64,000 nucleotides of DNA from Cephalotrichum gorgonifer (Eukaryota > Ascomycota > Sordariomycetes > Microascales > Microascaceae): NCBI GenBank assembly GCA_900312665.1, contig ONZQ02000005.1:165290-229289 (forward strand). Reading direction: 5' to 3'. The notes beneath the pieces are model-generated. The model had not been told where the DNA came from. It saw nothing but the letters and a program-made list of their open reading frames with translations, and searched no databases. The translations under genes were made by a program, and so were the position numbers. Shown piece by piece: positions 23,249 to 33,659 of this stretch (positions are counted from its first letter, which is position 1; the number at the start of each line of letters is the position of its first letter).

Positions 23249-26034
23249 CTATTGAGCGGGTTCCTGCCGTCTCCCTCCGTCTCCACTCGTAGCAACAGGC
23301 TTTCGCCGCAGTTTTACTGGAAGAGCGGGATTCGAAACAGCATCCGTCTGCTCCACGGTAACCGAAGCGGTCTTCCCCAGGATGGCGTCCGTCAAAGGCG
23401 TTTCAGCGTGTGGGAAGTCGGTCGCCGTCACGTTCTGAGCCGGGGGAACGCTGGCGGGCAGCGGTATCCTCGCGCTCCGCATCCCCCCATAGCTCGGCTC
23501 AGATGCCTGGATGTACACATCCGTCATTTCCCCCCAGCGGAAAGCTCGGTATCGGACCTCGACGGCGTCCACGGCGGTATCGCGGAGTGCCGTGGCTCGA
23601 GAGACGAGCTGGTCAAAGTTGGACTCTGAAGCGAGTAGGACGATGGACGAGGACCCGATCTCTACCCTTCGATACCGCTCGCCGGACGACTTGACCAAGA
23701 CCCGCTTCCAGCCCGAGAATGCCGGGATCGATATCCTGGACTCCATCATGGTGAGGGCCATTGCCAGGCCATCGGTGGTAGTGCTACATGCCGAGGCACT
23801 GTGGTCGGGCACATGGCACCTGAGACATCTCTCGTTGATGATGGCGAACGCCGCAGTGAGGGGCGTGTCCTTTAGGAGCGTGGCCCAGGTGTTTAGCCCG
23901 ACCTCGAGATCCAGCGACCCTTCCTGCCCGTTGTTGAAGAACCCGACCTTTAGCTTTGAATCGCTCATCCCGGTAGGGCTTAACAGGTCGAGAGCGTAGC
24001 AGACCAGCTGTGCCATCTCTGCTCGTTGATCCTTGAATTTAATCCACACGTTCTCAATTGCCTCGTCGTCGCTGGATTCGATGGCCGCCTCAAACTCGCG
24101 ACCCCAGACCTCGTCTCGCCAGCCGGGAAATTGTCGCTCGAGGAGCAGGGCCACGGGCTTCAGCACAAGGAGGCCCCTGACAGAGATGCGCCTCGCGTTC
24201 CCGGTGCAGTGGCTCACCTCGACGCCGAGGTACTGGTTCAGCACCTGGGGGTTGCGACGCTCCGGTACGGACTTCCACTTGTCGAGTATCTTCTCCTTCA
24301 GCGGCGTCTGCGGGATCCTCTTCTGCGTCCCGGAGATGGTCACGCCGAAAATCTTGGATAGCGTGCCGGACACACCCCGGGTATCCCACCTCCACTCCGA
24401 GTCCTTGGTGCCGAGCTCGCCCATGAGGTTACCGTAGCCGGCCTCGTAGTGATCGAGCGTGAACCGGCAAGCATGGTTCTCGGTCATGACGTCTCCGATG
24501 AGCAGTAGGTCGTCGGGGGAGAGGCACAAGTCCTCCGACGGAGGCAGGAGCTTCATGGCTAGCCCTCTCATCCAAGACGAATGGCTGTGCCAATGGCACC
24601 TGACCGCGTTCGGAAACGCCGTCTGCGCGCGGCCTTTGACTTTGCATATGATGCCCTTGGAGACGTTATATTGCCGAATTCTGCCGCCTCCCTTGGGCTC
24701 GGGGACGGCGTATACCGGTCCCCAGATGTCGGCGAAGTCGGCCATGTTCGTCAAGACGTCCAACGGCCGATTAGAGAGAGACGGAGCGGGCGCCGAGCGG
24801 CCTCCTCGAAGTTCGAAGACCCAAACTTCTTTCTTGTCCAGGAAGTCGTTCAGGCAGGCAAGCTGCGTCAGGGAACAGCGGAAGTTTACGGGGCTGTCCT
24901 CCCAGTTAACCTCGAAAGCTCGCGCATCCAGCTGCAGGTAGTCTTGGTCGAAGCGACAGCCGTGCGAGCCGGTGTAGCTCAGCAGCGCGAGATCGAGTAG
25001 GAGAGCGGTCACCCTGCCGGTAATGAGGATCGAGGTGGTTGATTGATCGGGGAGTTCAAGCGGGAGGTTGAGGCGCTCTAGAAGCAACTTGCATGGCTCG
25101 AGGATATACGCCCAGAGACTGGCCTGGACGTCTTCGTCCAGGTCAGCACCCTCCTCGCTGAAAGCGGCTTCGAGGTAACTGATGGCTCCTTGTCGGATGT
25201 TCTCGATCTCGACGACGGGGATTCTGACCAACTCAGCGATGTTGTCTCCGGGATGACTGAGCAGGAGATTGAAAGACCCGTTGCAAAATCCCTGCCGCTC
25301 CAGCTCCCTGAAACTAGAAGCCACCCGGGAGAATATCAGGCATGTTTTCCACAGACTAGCCAAGACTCCATCAGTCGACACAGCTTTCTCAGATGAGCCG
25401 TCGGGGGCTACGTCCCCAAACACAGACCCCATCCAATCGGGTACCCCCTCAAAGGGGGGTGTCGGCACGACTCCAGCGGCCGCCGCGGGCCCGATTGCCC
25501 AGGTGTTCTCGTCGAGGCGTGTGTACTGACCGCCACATCTCTTGAACTCCGAGTGTTCGGCGACAGCATCGGACAAGAGCTCCAGGCGCCGGTAGAAGGC
25601 GTTAGGGTCAATAATGTCCAAGTCATCCTCAAACGACGCGCTCTTGAAAGCCGACCTCCAGTAGTGGAGCTTGTGTTCTATTTCCTTTTGAGAGGGCATG
25701 GTCCTTTCGCTCAGTGCCTCTACTGCCGCCGGTGCCCGCTGCGAGTGGCCAGTTCGTACGACGAGGTGCAGTGTGGCCCCCCCTTGAATATGGTAGGTCC
25801 CTACAGTACGGACCTCCTCGAGCTGCTTTCCGGCGAAGATGATCCTCTGTTGCTCTACGGGAAGGTCCCAATGGGCTTCGATTTGTTGCTTCACGGCCAA
25901 GAGGGTGGTGTCTGGTTCGACCTCTAGCTCGAGTGCCACCCCCGTCACTGTGGTATGCGGTTAGCAGATGCTGGCGAGGCCCATGGACGTTGGGGTACTC
26001 TGTGAGACATACAGCTACGGATAGTTATCTTCAT
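23249..26034 (-). CDS. Large protein with N-terminal ubiquitin-like domain and a CCHC motif
   Basis: Two exons, 26034-26013 and 25947-23249, give 906 aa. The tiny first exon encodes MKITIRS. The GTATGT...CTAAC...CAG intron joins it to LTGVALELEVEP, giving an N-terminal domain very like ubiquitin (QQRIIFAGKQLEE, GGATLHLVV). The domain lacks the terminal Arg-Gly-Gly and reads VVRTGHSQ, so it should not be cleaved or conjugated and instead acts as a built-in Ubl. The remaining ~830 residues are not a family I can name. Within them is C715-x2-C718-x4-H723-x4-C728, the spacing of a retroviral-type zinc knuckle. Whether it binds zinc or nucleic acid is unknown. The gene is convergent with a UCH deubiquitinase. 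High GC at third positions and an intact 2.7-kb exon show it is a live gene. Confidence 0.88.
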
Positions 26035-27762
26035 TGTAGTGTAGTGGCAATATTGGGCCGCGATGGTTCACTAGAGGGGGAATGGGAGGCATGGGGCGGG
26101 CCAGCCCTATAAATATAATATCGCGCATCGCGTTCTTCCTCTCACCAGCCTCGACTTGCCGTGAAGTAAGGCGGGGGAGGAGGAGGCGGAGGCGGAGGAG
26201 GGATACGTCTGATGGAGGATGAGCCAATGGCTGGGCCGGGTCATCTGCAGTCGAGGTCCAACAGGCGCTCTGCGAGTGCTGATCCTGCGGATATAATACG
26301 TTGTATACATAGCCTGGCCAGGACTCATCACTTCCGTGAGGGCGTGCCAGAGCCTGGATGACTGCGTGCCACGTCCTGACTGGCTGTTATATCCGTGGAG
26401 GTGGTGTGCAAGATGCATCATCGGGACTCATCACTTCCGTAAGGGCGTGGATACAATAGCCTGCCTGGCTGTTCTGTATATCCATAGAGGTGGCGTGTAA
26501 GATGCATTATCATTCGTAGATGGAGAAGGGTTCACCTGCGCGAGTCCGTTGCTTCGAGGGAAGAATTTCGGAAATGATTTGCAAGGCACAGAAAAAGGGG
26601 AGAGATTATCTAACGATACTTGTATTTCTAGTATCAGTTCCATACATGTATATACGGCGGTTTTGACCATGGCAAAACGGGGTTTATATAATATGGATTT
26701 TATCGCAGTAAAAGAACAAACCATACATACATGCAGTGATAATAAGAAGGTGAATCTAAACAGTAATAGTAAGGACCTATCTGTCTTCTCACGCACGTCT
26801 TAACCTTCCTTCCTAGCTCACTCAGACGAACATTCCCCTGCCCTAAAGATGCATCCCACCCCGCAACAGGCCTAGCGCTATGGTACTGGGCGAGCCAAAC
26901 TGCAACCCTGTAAATTATGGATGTTGGTCCCCCGGTTTTAGCCTGGCACTATGATGCTTTAGGATAAGCTAAAATTCTCAACGGAACCACGGATGCGTTT
27001 CCGCGGGGAGGGTGGCCCTTCTGTTTGAAAGACCCCTGCCACCGCAAGCCGGCGGCCCGGGTCGTTCGAGTAGTGGCCGTTCTATACGAGTAGGAAGGAG
27101 AGCTATTATTCATTCGTATGAGTCCACAAGGTAGTTAGGTGTCTTTCTTGAGAGACTGAGCGGGGAGAGGTACCCACTTCAGCGGAGGGAGAAAACTTAC
27201 GGGCAGGGTAGAGGGAGAGAGATTGTCCCGAGGTAGCGAGGGCTTCATGCAAGCCACCATAATCACGGCTGGTCCAGAGAACCCAGATCGAGAATAATTT
27301 ACATGATCCGGGGAACCACTCAACCACTGGTTACATCAATCCGGTTGCCGGTCGCCTGCAGCACCCAAAAGCCCTGCCTGTCCTATCCCGCCTCTTCTCG
27401 CGCTCGCTCTCATCTCTGCCCTGAGGCTAAATAAGGAAAAAAAAAACACACAGCAGAGAGGGCATGTAACCGTGTCATGCATCCAAGTACAGCAACGCCT
27501 GTACCACTTTCGTCCCATGTGTGCCACCTCCCGCTCAGACCCTCTCCCTCCCAGCTCCTCGGAGAGCGCAGCCGTAAATAACCATAAACCTTCCCTGCAG
27601 GACAGGGGCCTCTGATCTATCCCTCTTCCGTCTCTTTCTCCATTCTACCCTTCTCTCCTACTTCTATTTCGAATCTTTCCTTTTTTTCCCCGGTCCCCCA
27701 CTTCGGTGCAGGATTTTCCCTTCCATATGTGATATGTGACGTCCCCACCGACTACCTGCCCC
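26035..27762. other. Divergent intergenic region (Ubl / rhodopsin-domain genes)
   Basis: This is upstream sequence for both flanking genes. It holds an imperfect ~100-bp direct duplication at 26321-26512 and a TACRAGTA motif at 27085. A pyrimidine-rich promoter-like stretch lies at 27640-27720, just before the plus-strand start. No gene was seen. Confidence 0.45.
26321..26512. repeat. Imperfect tandem duplication with RIP-like transitions
   Basis: Copy A starts at 26321 and copy B at 26424, both opening GGACTCATCACTTCCGT. They also share the block GGCTGTT...TATCC...GAGGTGG...GTG...AAGATGCAT. Aligned blocks differ almost only by C/T or G/A changes: GTGAGG to GTAAGG, CCGTGGAGG to CCATAGAGG, GCAAG to GTAAG, and GCATCATC to GCATTATC. 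Most have the CpA-to-TpA form left by repeat-induced point mutation. An indel separates the middle parts. Confidence 0.6.
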
Positions 27763-29179
27763 ATGAACGTGTTGGAGATAATCCTTCAGGTCCGCGAGGG
27801 CCTCGAGGCCCGGAGAGGAGAAGTAGGAGGGGCAGCGACGTACGGCGTCCGCGCCGTGCTGGGCCTCACTTTTCTTGTCGTGCTATGGGCTGAGTATCGC
27901 GGGCGGTCCGTGGTGGCCAAGGGGCCGTGGTCGACCTGGACGCTCCTCATCTCGGGTGTAAGTTTAAAAAAAAACCATCCACGCTGAATCTGGTGGACGA
28001 AGAATAAGAGCAAACAAAACCACAATGGGGATAATGAAACCCCAACATTAACGTTTCTCCTTTTTAACATTTTGTCTTTCAACAACAGGCCATCCTCCTC
28101 GTCGTCTCCATCCTAAACGCCCGCTCCATCTCCCTCGGCTACGGCGGACCCCTCCACTCCGTCCCCGCTGCCTCTCTCCCCTCCCTCACGACCCTCTCCC
28201 GCCTCGCCGACGTCCTCGCCTTCCTCTCCACCATCTCCACGAAGCTCTTCCTCTCCTCCGTCCTCCATCCCTCCGCCGGCTCCGCCTTCCGCAAGCTCCT
28301 GCAGGTCGGCGCCCTGATACTGTCCCTCTCCTTCTTGCCCATCGTGGCGCTCGCCACCCTGCCCGTCGAGGGGATCTACTGCGAGACAGACGGCGTGCGC
28401 AACGGCTGCTTCGCCGCCGAGACATGGCTTGCGCTGTCGGAGATCGTCGCCGGTGAGTTTGCCACTACTTTACCCCCACTTTCTCCCGAGGGGAGAGGGC
28501 CTAGAAGAAGCGGATGCGGAAGGATGAAAGGAACTTGTTGATATTGATATTTTCTTGTCGTCTTTCAAGGCTTCTCTACGTTTATGGACCTCGCGCTCGT
28601 GTTTATCGCGTTGAAGATGACGCTCAGGAGGGGGCCCTTTGATCCGCGAGAGAGGCCAACGGAGGCGTTGGCGATAGCTTGTGGCGCAGGGTATGTCTCC
28701 GACGGCGCCTGAAACCCCAGAAGCCGAGGAATGGAACTGACGCATTCCAGCGCCTTCATCGCCGGCATTATAAAGCTGACCAAGTTCGCGCCCCTCGAAA
28801 CCGGCGACTTCACATGTAAGCCATACCCAGAGCCTGAGCACCGGAGCACCTGAGCACCTCCCACTCCCCAAACGTCCATCCCGCACAAACAGCGCTATCA
28901 CGTAGTCGTTGCCGTTCTAACAATCCAGACTACGGACCGTCCCTCCTCCTCTGGAGCGTCACCGAGGCGTCCCTGACCATCCTCTCCGCGTCGACGATAG
29001 CGCCATACACGGCCCGCGAGCGGATAAAGCGGCCGCGGTCTCCTCCTACGGATGACTCCTCCGATTTTATGGACCGGAGGGCGTTTGGGGCGCTGGGATG
29101 CGAGGAGAGGGGCGACGTGGGCCGGAGGGACGAGAATGAGGTGCTGCTCCGGTCCATGGTACGGGCCGGGCTTCTGTAG
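27763..29179 (+). CDS. Rhodopsin-domain (Pth11-like) integral membrane protein
   Basis: Five exons, 27763-27957, 28089-28452, 28570-28690, 28751-28815 and 28929-29179, give 331 aa. All introns have GTRNGY donors and CAG/AAG acceptors, and all junctions are in frame. Hydrophobic segments include VRAVLGLTFLVVLW, TWTLLISGAILLVVSIL, LLQVGALILSLSFLPIVAL, FMDLALVFIAL and AFIAGIIKL, ending with YGPSLLLWSVTEASLTILSAS. That last block, a Trp and Glu followed by small residues, closes the fungal rhodopsin-like domain found in Pth11-type putative receptors. The ~55-residue tail is charged and cytosolic. The ligand and role are unknown. The CDS is shown from ATG 27763, since an earlier in-frame GTG is not a start. 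An additional upstream exon cannot be excluded because a TGCAG acceptor-like site lies at 27707-27711. Confidence 0.78.
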
Positions 29180-29393
29180 GAAGCCGGGGCGCCGGGGTAG
29201 CGAGGTGTATTTGTATCGATTTTTCTGTTGTTTTGTTGTATTCGGGAGGATAAAAGCGGGAGGTATGCCGCAGGCGGGGTGCGATGATTAGGGAAAGAAG
29301 GAAAAACACTTGATACCCCCTATACCCCCCACCTTTGCCCCCGTTGAATTATGTCCCATGCAAGGGGCCTGGCCCTCGCCCTCCACCCCCGGC

Positions 29394-30263
29394 TCACTTC
29401 CTATCAAGCATCACCACGTACTCCCTCGTACTCTCCCCGAACCTCACCACGTCCCCGCTCCTCAGCTCGAGGTACCTCCCCGGCGGCACCACCTCCTTAT
29501 TCACCATCGTGCCGGCCTTGCTCTCCAGGTCGATAACATACGGCTTCACGGCCCCCTTCCTGTCCCCGAACTCGTCGCGCTTCTCCACGTACCGGAACTG
29601 TATCGCCGCGTGCTGCCCGCTGACGCTCGGGTGCTCGGCGGGGAGGTCCACCACCCGCACCTCCCGCCCCACGAGCCAGCAGGTGCGCGCCCCGAGCGCC
29701 ACCGTATCCAGCACGTCCTTGCCCTTGAACACGAACAGCTTCCAGTCGTCGCGGGCGGGAGGCGCCCGCGCCTCGGGTGGCTCGTGGTACTTGAGCGCGA
29801 TGTTGGTCCCGTCCGCGAGCGTGATCTTGTTCGAGGCCGCCGCGAGGATCCCCGTCGGGTAGTAGTTCGGCTTCTCCACCTCCTTTGCCTCGCCCTCGCC
29901 CTCCCCTTGTCCCTCCCCTCTACGTCCGACTTCGAACCCCTCCCCCGCCCTGCCTCCTCCTCTCCCGAACCCACCCCCTCTTCCGCCCCGTGCCCCGTCC
30001 CTGGGCCTGGCGGTCAGGGCGAATGAGTCCGCCTGCGAGGGGAGCGGCCCGCGATTCCGGAGAGACTGGTCCGGGGATTCTCGCCGCCGCTCGCGCCGCC
30101 GATCGGGGGTCCGTGATCGCCTCCGCTCCCCCTCCCGCTCGCGGTCCCGTCGTCCGCTCCGCTCGGAGCCGCCTTCGCGTTCGCGCTCACGTGGCCGTTC
30201 GTCGCGGTCGGTTCTCTCGTCGTGGCGTCTCCTCGGTCTCGTGTCACGGGCGTCTGAGGACAT
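29394..30263 (-). CDS. FHA-domain protein, Pml1/SNIP1-type splicing factor
   Basis: A single exon encodes 289 aa. Residues ~1-75 are Arg/Glu/Asp-rich (RE/RS-like), and a Gly/Arg-rich stretch follows at ~85-120. The FHA domain starts at PNYYPTG and shows WKLFVFKGKDVL, WLVGRE, the Ser-x-x-His pair in SVSGQHAAIQFRYVEK, and the closing block STREYVVML. This arrangement is that of SNIP1 in animals and Pml1 in yeast, a subunit of the RES pre-mRNA retention and splicing complex. The residue pair usually Asn-Gly (as in SANGT) reads Ala-Gly in ESKAGTMVN, so a residue that normally contacts the phosphopeptide backbone is missing. The gene converges with the rhodopsin-domain gene, ending 214 bp away. 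The start is the first ATG after an upstream stop. Confidence 0.86.
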   Translation of the reverse strand: MSSDARDTRPRRRHDERTDRDERPREREREGGSERSGRRDREREGERRRSRTPDRRRERRRESPDQSLRNRGPLPSQADSFALTARPRDGARGGRGGGFGRGGGRAGEGFEVGRRGEGQGEGEGEAKEVEKPNYYPTGILAAASNKITLADGTNIALKYHEPPEARAPPARDDWKLFVFKGKDVLDTVALGARTCWLVGREVRVVDLPAEHPSVSGQHAAIQFRYVEKRDEFGDRKGAVKPYVIDLESKAGTMVNKEVVPPGRYLELRSGDVVRFGESTREYVVMLDRK

Positions 30264-30895
30264 GATGGAGCTTCGGTTCGGTTCGGCTCGGTTCGGGATA
30301 CCCTGGGTGTAAGAAAGGTTTTGAGGGTATGCAGAAGTGCGGAGGGAATTAGTACGGAGGGCAGATTTGTTTGGAGGTTTGGGTTTGGCAGCTTGCTCAG
30401 TCTATGCCGGCGTCCAGGCTCCGAAGTGGGCCGTCTGGATGGAGCAGCTTAGTAAGACTTGAATCACACTATGAGAGCGAGAGGCTCGTACAGAGTACGA
30501 CAGAAGAAACGGCACATCTGCCCGCAGGGTTAGCAATATCTCTCTACAGATATTATTGTCATTTTATTCGCCAGTTCTCTCTCCCTCTGGTAGCACGTTA
30601 AGAGCAAAGGATGCCAGGACAACCATTTGATAGAAACCACCTTTACCATCATGATGCATCCGTTACTTTATATCCATGTATTGCAGCGCTACGTTTTAGT
30701 TCTATCACGCTGCCAGCTCACATAAACACATAGCTAGTTGTAGTTGGTATTTCCGCCGCCTATGTTCCCCATGTCCCATGCCGTATGCCGCATGCTTGCC
30801 CCAAGGAGTTTGGGTGGGTCGAGCAATGGGTGGGCAGACACCGACTTCGCGCTTCCACTCTATATCTTCGATGTTAACTCTCCCTCAACCCTCCC
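30264..30895. other. FHA gene promoter and GGA 3' flank
   Basis: Both neighbours run on the minus strand. No coding frame or repeat was recognised. Confidence 0.4.
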
Positions 30896-33007
30896 CTAAG
30901 CCAGCGTAAACTCCGGGATCTCGCCCGTCTCGTTCTTCTCTACTCCGTTCACCTTGTACGACACCCTCCATCGTAGCTTGATAGACTCCACCTTCTTGTC
31001 CCTCGAACCCGCCTGCCACGCTGCCACCCTCTGCGTAATGTTCGACGCCCCATTGGGCTCGAGCGTCCTGCCCGACTGGGGGCTTAGCTGAAGCTCGTAT
31101 CCCTACAATCGTGTTAGTACTGGGCGACGTAAACGCACTTAGGGCTCCGTATTCTGGGACGGCACATACCTTTTGCGCGGCGAGCTGATGATGCAGCTCC
31201 GTGAACTGCTCCGAGGTATTGTTCAAGAATTGGAACTGGAGCGTTATCGCGTTGGGGCCGAGCTGCCGCGACGCATGGAGCTTGATCGTGAGCCCGGTGT
31301 TACAGACCACACTCGAATACTCCTTGGGAGCCTCGGGAGGTAGCGCCGATGCGAAGGCCCACTCGTCGTCGTCGTTACTCGCGGCGGGTGCAGCGGGCGC
31401 AGTAGTTGCATTGGGAGGTGTTGGGGTTACGGAGGACGAGGGCGACGAAACGTTGATGAGGCTAGCGAACGGGTCCGCCGCCGGCTGCGACTGCGGCTGC
31501 GGCGGTGTAAACCTGGACTGTTGAGCCACCTGAGGCGGCGTGGGACTGGAGAGCGGAGCAGATGAGAACGAGGAGAATCCCGGTGAGGGTGACTTCGGGT
31601 AGTTATTTTGCGTCGTGGATGAAAGTAGAGACGGGCCGGCTGCACCTAAGGCCGTGTTAGAATCATCCATCCCGTCATAACCCCGCCGGACAGAATATGT
31701 ACACTTACTGTGGTTCCCGCCGAAGCCTAGGGCGATATCGCCTGCTTGCCCGTAACTCGTAGGAATGGGGTCTCCAAGGTTGAGGCCTAATAGATCATCC
31801 TCCAACCCGCCCGGCTGAGAAGGGCCGGCAGATGTAGAGCCACCATTCTTCGTCGCCTCTGCGGCATCGGCGTCAAAGTCGATCAGAGACAGCTCTGGGG
31901 CCTTGGACGACGACCCTGCTGCAGACACGGGCGCTCCCCGCGCAATCTTCGCCGCGCCCTCTACGTCGCCCTTCTTTATCAACCTGTACCTCTCGGCCGT
32001 CCGGTGTATGCTATCATTAATCTCCAAGAGCCTCGCCACGGCCTCGTGGTCGTCGGACTCCTCCTCGCACATCTTCTGGATCTTCGGCTGGGCACTCTGT
32101 AGCGCGGCCGCGAGGCTCTCGAGGTCGGCGGTATCGGCAGGGTTGAAGGCCTCTAGCCTCTCTTCCAAGAGCCGCGCCTTGGCCTGGATCTTCGCAACAT
32201 CCTCGGCAGCTTTGGCCCGGTAGTCCGTCTTAGTCCTCGTGTCGTATCCTGTCATCACTTTCATAAGGCGATTCGCCTCCTGTAGGTCGGCCGGGGTTCC
32301 GCGCCGGATGAGTTCCTGCAGCTTCGCCGATTGAGCCTCGTGCTCCTCCGCCTCCATTTCCTCGGCCGATTTGAGGTTCTAATACTGGTCAGATTCCACC
32401 TCCCCCGCAGTAGCAGCACACACACACAACACGAACACGCCTCAAGAATAGGGACACTCACACTACTAGTATTCAGAACAGCGGCGTCCTGAGGTCGGAG
32501 CTCGGGGAAGGAATAGCCCTTGTAGCTCAATAGCCTATGCATGTCCCGGATGTACCCAAAGTCCTGCTTGTACTTGCTAGTCTCGCAGATGGTGCGCCGC
32601 CACTCCTCGATCGCCTGCAGGATCTTCGACTGCACCCTCGAGGGTCGTATCGGTGGGCGCTCGGGGAACCTCCTCACCAGCTCGTTGAGGAACTCCTTGG
32701 TGCTGATCTGAAGGTGGAACGGGTACCCGCAGTTTTTGACGCACATGTCGAGCAGGTCAAGAGCCAGCTCCGCCACGACGGAGTCGCGGTGGTTGACATA
32801 GTTGACAATAGCGATGGCGGCCTCGCGTGGGGCTGTACCTTTCTTCGTGTTGATGAGGTCGGTGATCTCCAGGCAGAGCGCGAGGTTGGGCTCATGATTC
32901 TGGGCGCTGCAGGCGCTCTGAATGAAGCGCTGCAGCTGGGAAGGGGAGCTCCGGCCAAAGTCGGAAAAACGGTCGCGGGCAGCTGCCCTGGCCGATGCTG
33001 CTTCCAT
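30896..33007 (-). CDS. GGA-type clathrin adaptor (VHS-GAT-GAE)
   Basis: Four exons, 33007-32462, 32378-31709, 31645-31170 and 31102-30896, give 632 aa. The VHS domain covers about residues 8-160 (LQRFIQSACSAQNHEPN, VNHRDSVVAELALDLLDMC). The GAT domain follows at about 190-300 (MEAEEHEAQSAKLQELI, ARLLEINDSIHRTAERY). A clathrin-box-like LIDFD lies near 355 and a Ser/Pro/Gln-rich linker at 390-500. The GAE (gamma-adaptin ear) domain occupies the last ~130 residues and ends in PEFTLA. Intron 3 splits the ear and was placed by a GTATGT donor and a CTAAC branch, which restores QLAAQK/GYELQLSPQSG. GGA proteins sort cargo from the trans-Golgi network to endosomes with Arf and clathrin. The gene is divergent from TSR3, sharing ~650 bp upstream. 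Confidence 0.95.
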
Positions 33008-33659
33008 CGTGGAGCTTGGTACGGGTGTGGTCCCCGGGGGTGGGTGGTAGAGGTAGATGTGTCGAGGGTATGTTTAAGGGGTGGGTTGGATTGAGCGCGC
33101 GGCGGATGTTCGGAAGGCGGGGTGGGGTTGTGAAGCTCGGTAATTGAGGTGGAAGCTCTAGAAAGCCATAGATGTGGTCGCTTCCATCGAAAGAAAAGAA
33201 GCAAGGGAGAAAAAAAATATCAAAGCTGACGAGGGTTTAGGTCTTTAGGCAGGAGGAGCTTCTCGGGATGGTTGCGGCCTAGAGAACACATGGCGTTGTC
33301 TATCTTGGCTTGAGGGGGCTCATTGACGAGATTCGGGGCCTGGTCGCTGCTTCCGCCCTTGTTAGCCCCTAGCGTGAGCTACTTTGGTACATCCCACAAG
33401 GCAAGTACGTACTTGTACAGGTAATACGAGCGCGAGTAATACAGCTTGGCCCGCCGGAAAATCGTACGTCCGCGCCGAAGGATTTTCGCGGGGCAAAAGC
33501 CCACCTTGGAAATCAGCTTCAAGCTTGACATCACTGCAGTTCTCATTCTCAGGGTCCGTTTATATCCGATTCTTCATCTCCAAAACTCACCTCGTCAATC
33601 CTCAATACCCCCCACATAACTACGTACTCCTCCCAAACCCTTCCCCCCTTCACACCACC
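33008..33659. other. Shared promoter, GGA / TSR3
   Basis: This is the upstream sequence of two divergent genes. One TACTTGTA motif lies at 33410 within GCAAGTACGTACTTGTAC. The open frame that extends TSR3 upstream to 33384 has no ATG and was rejected as coding. Confidence 0.5.

Noticed and set aside
33384..33659. In-frame N-terminal extension of TSR3 by 92 codons.
   Set aside because: It has no ATG and lies in promoter-like sequence. The ATG at 33660 has a strong context and begins the family core.
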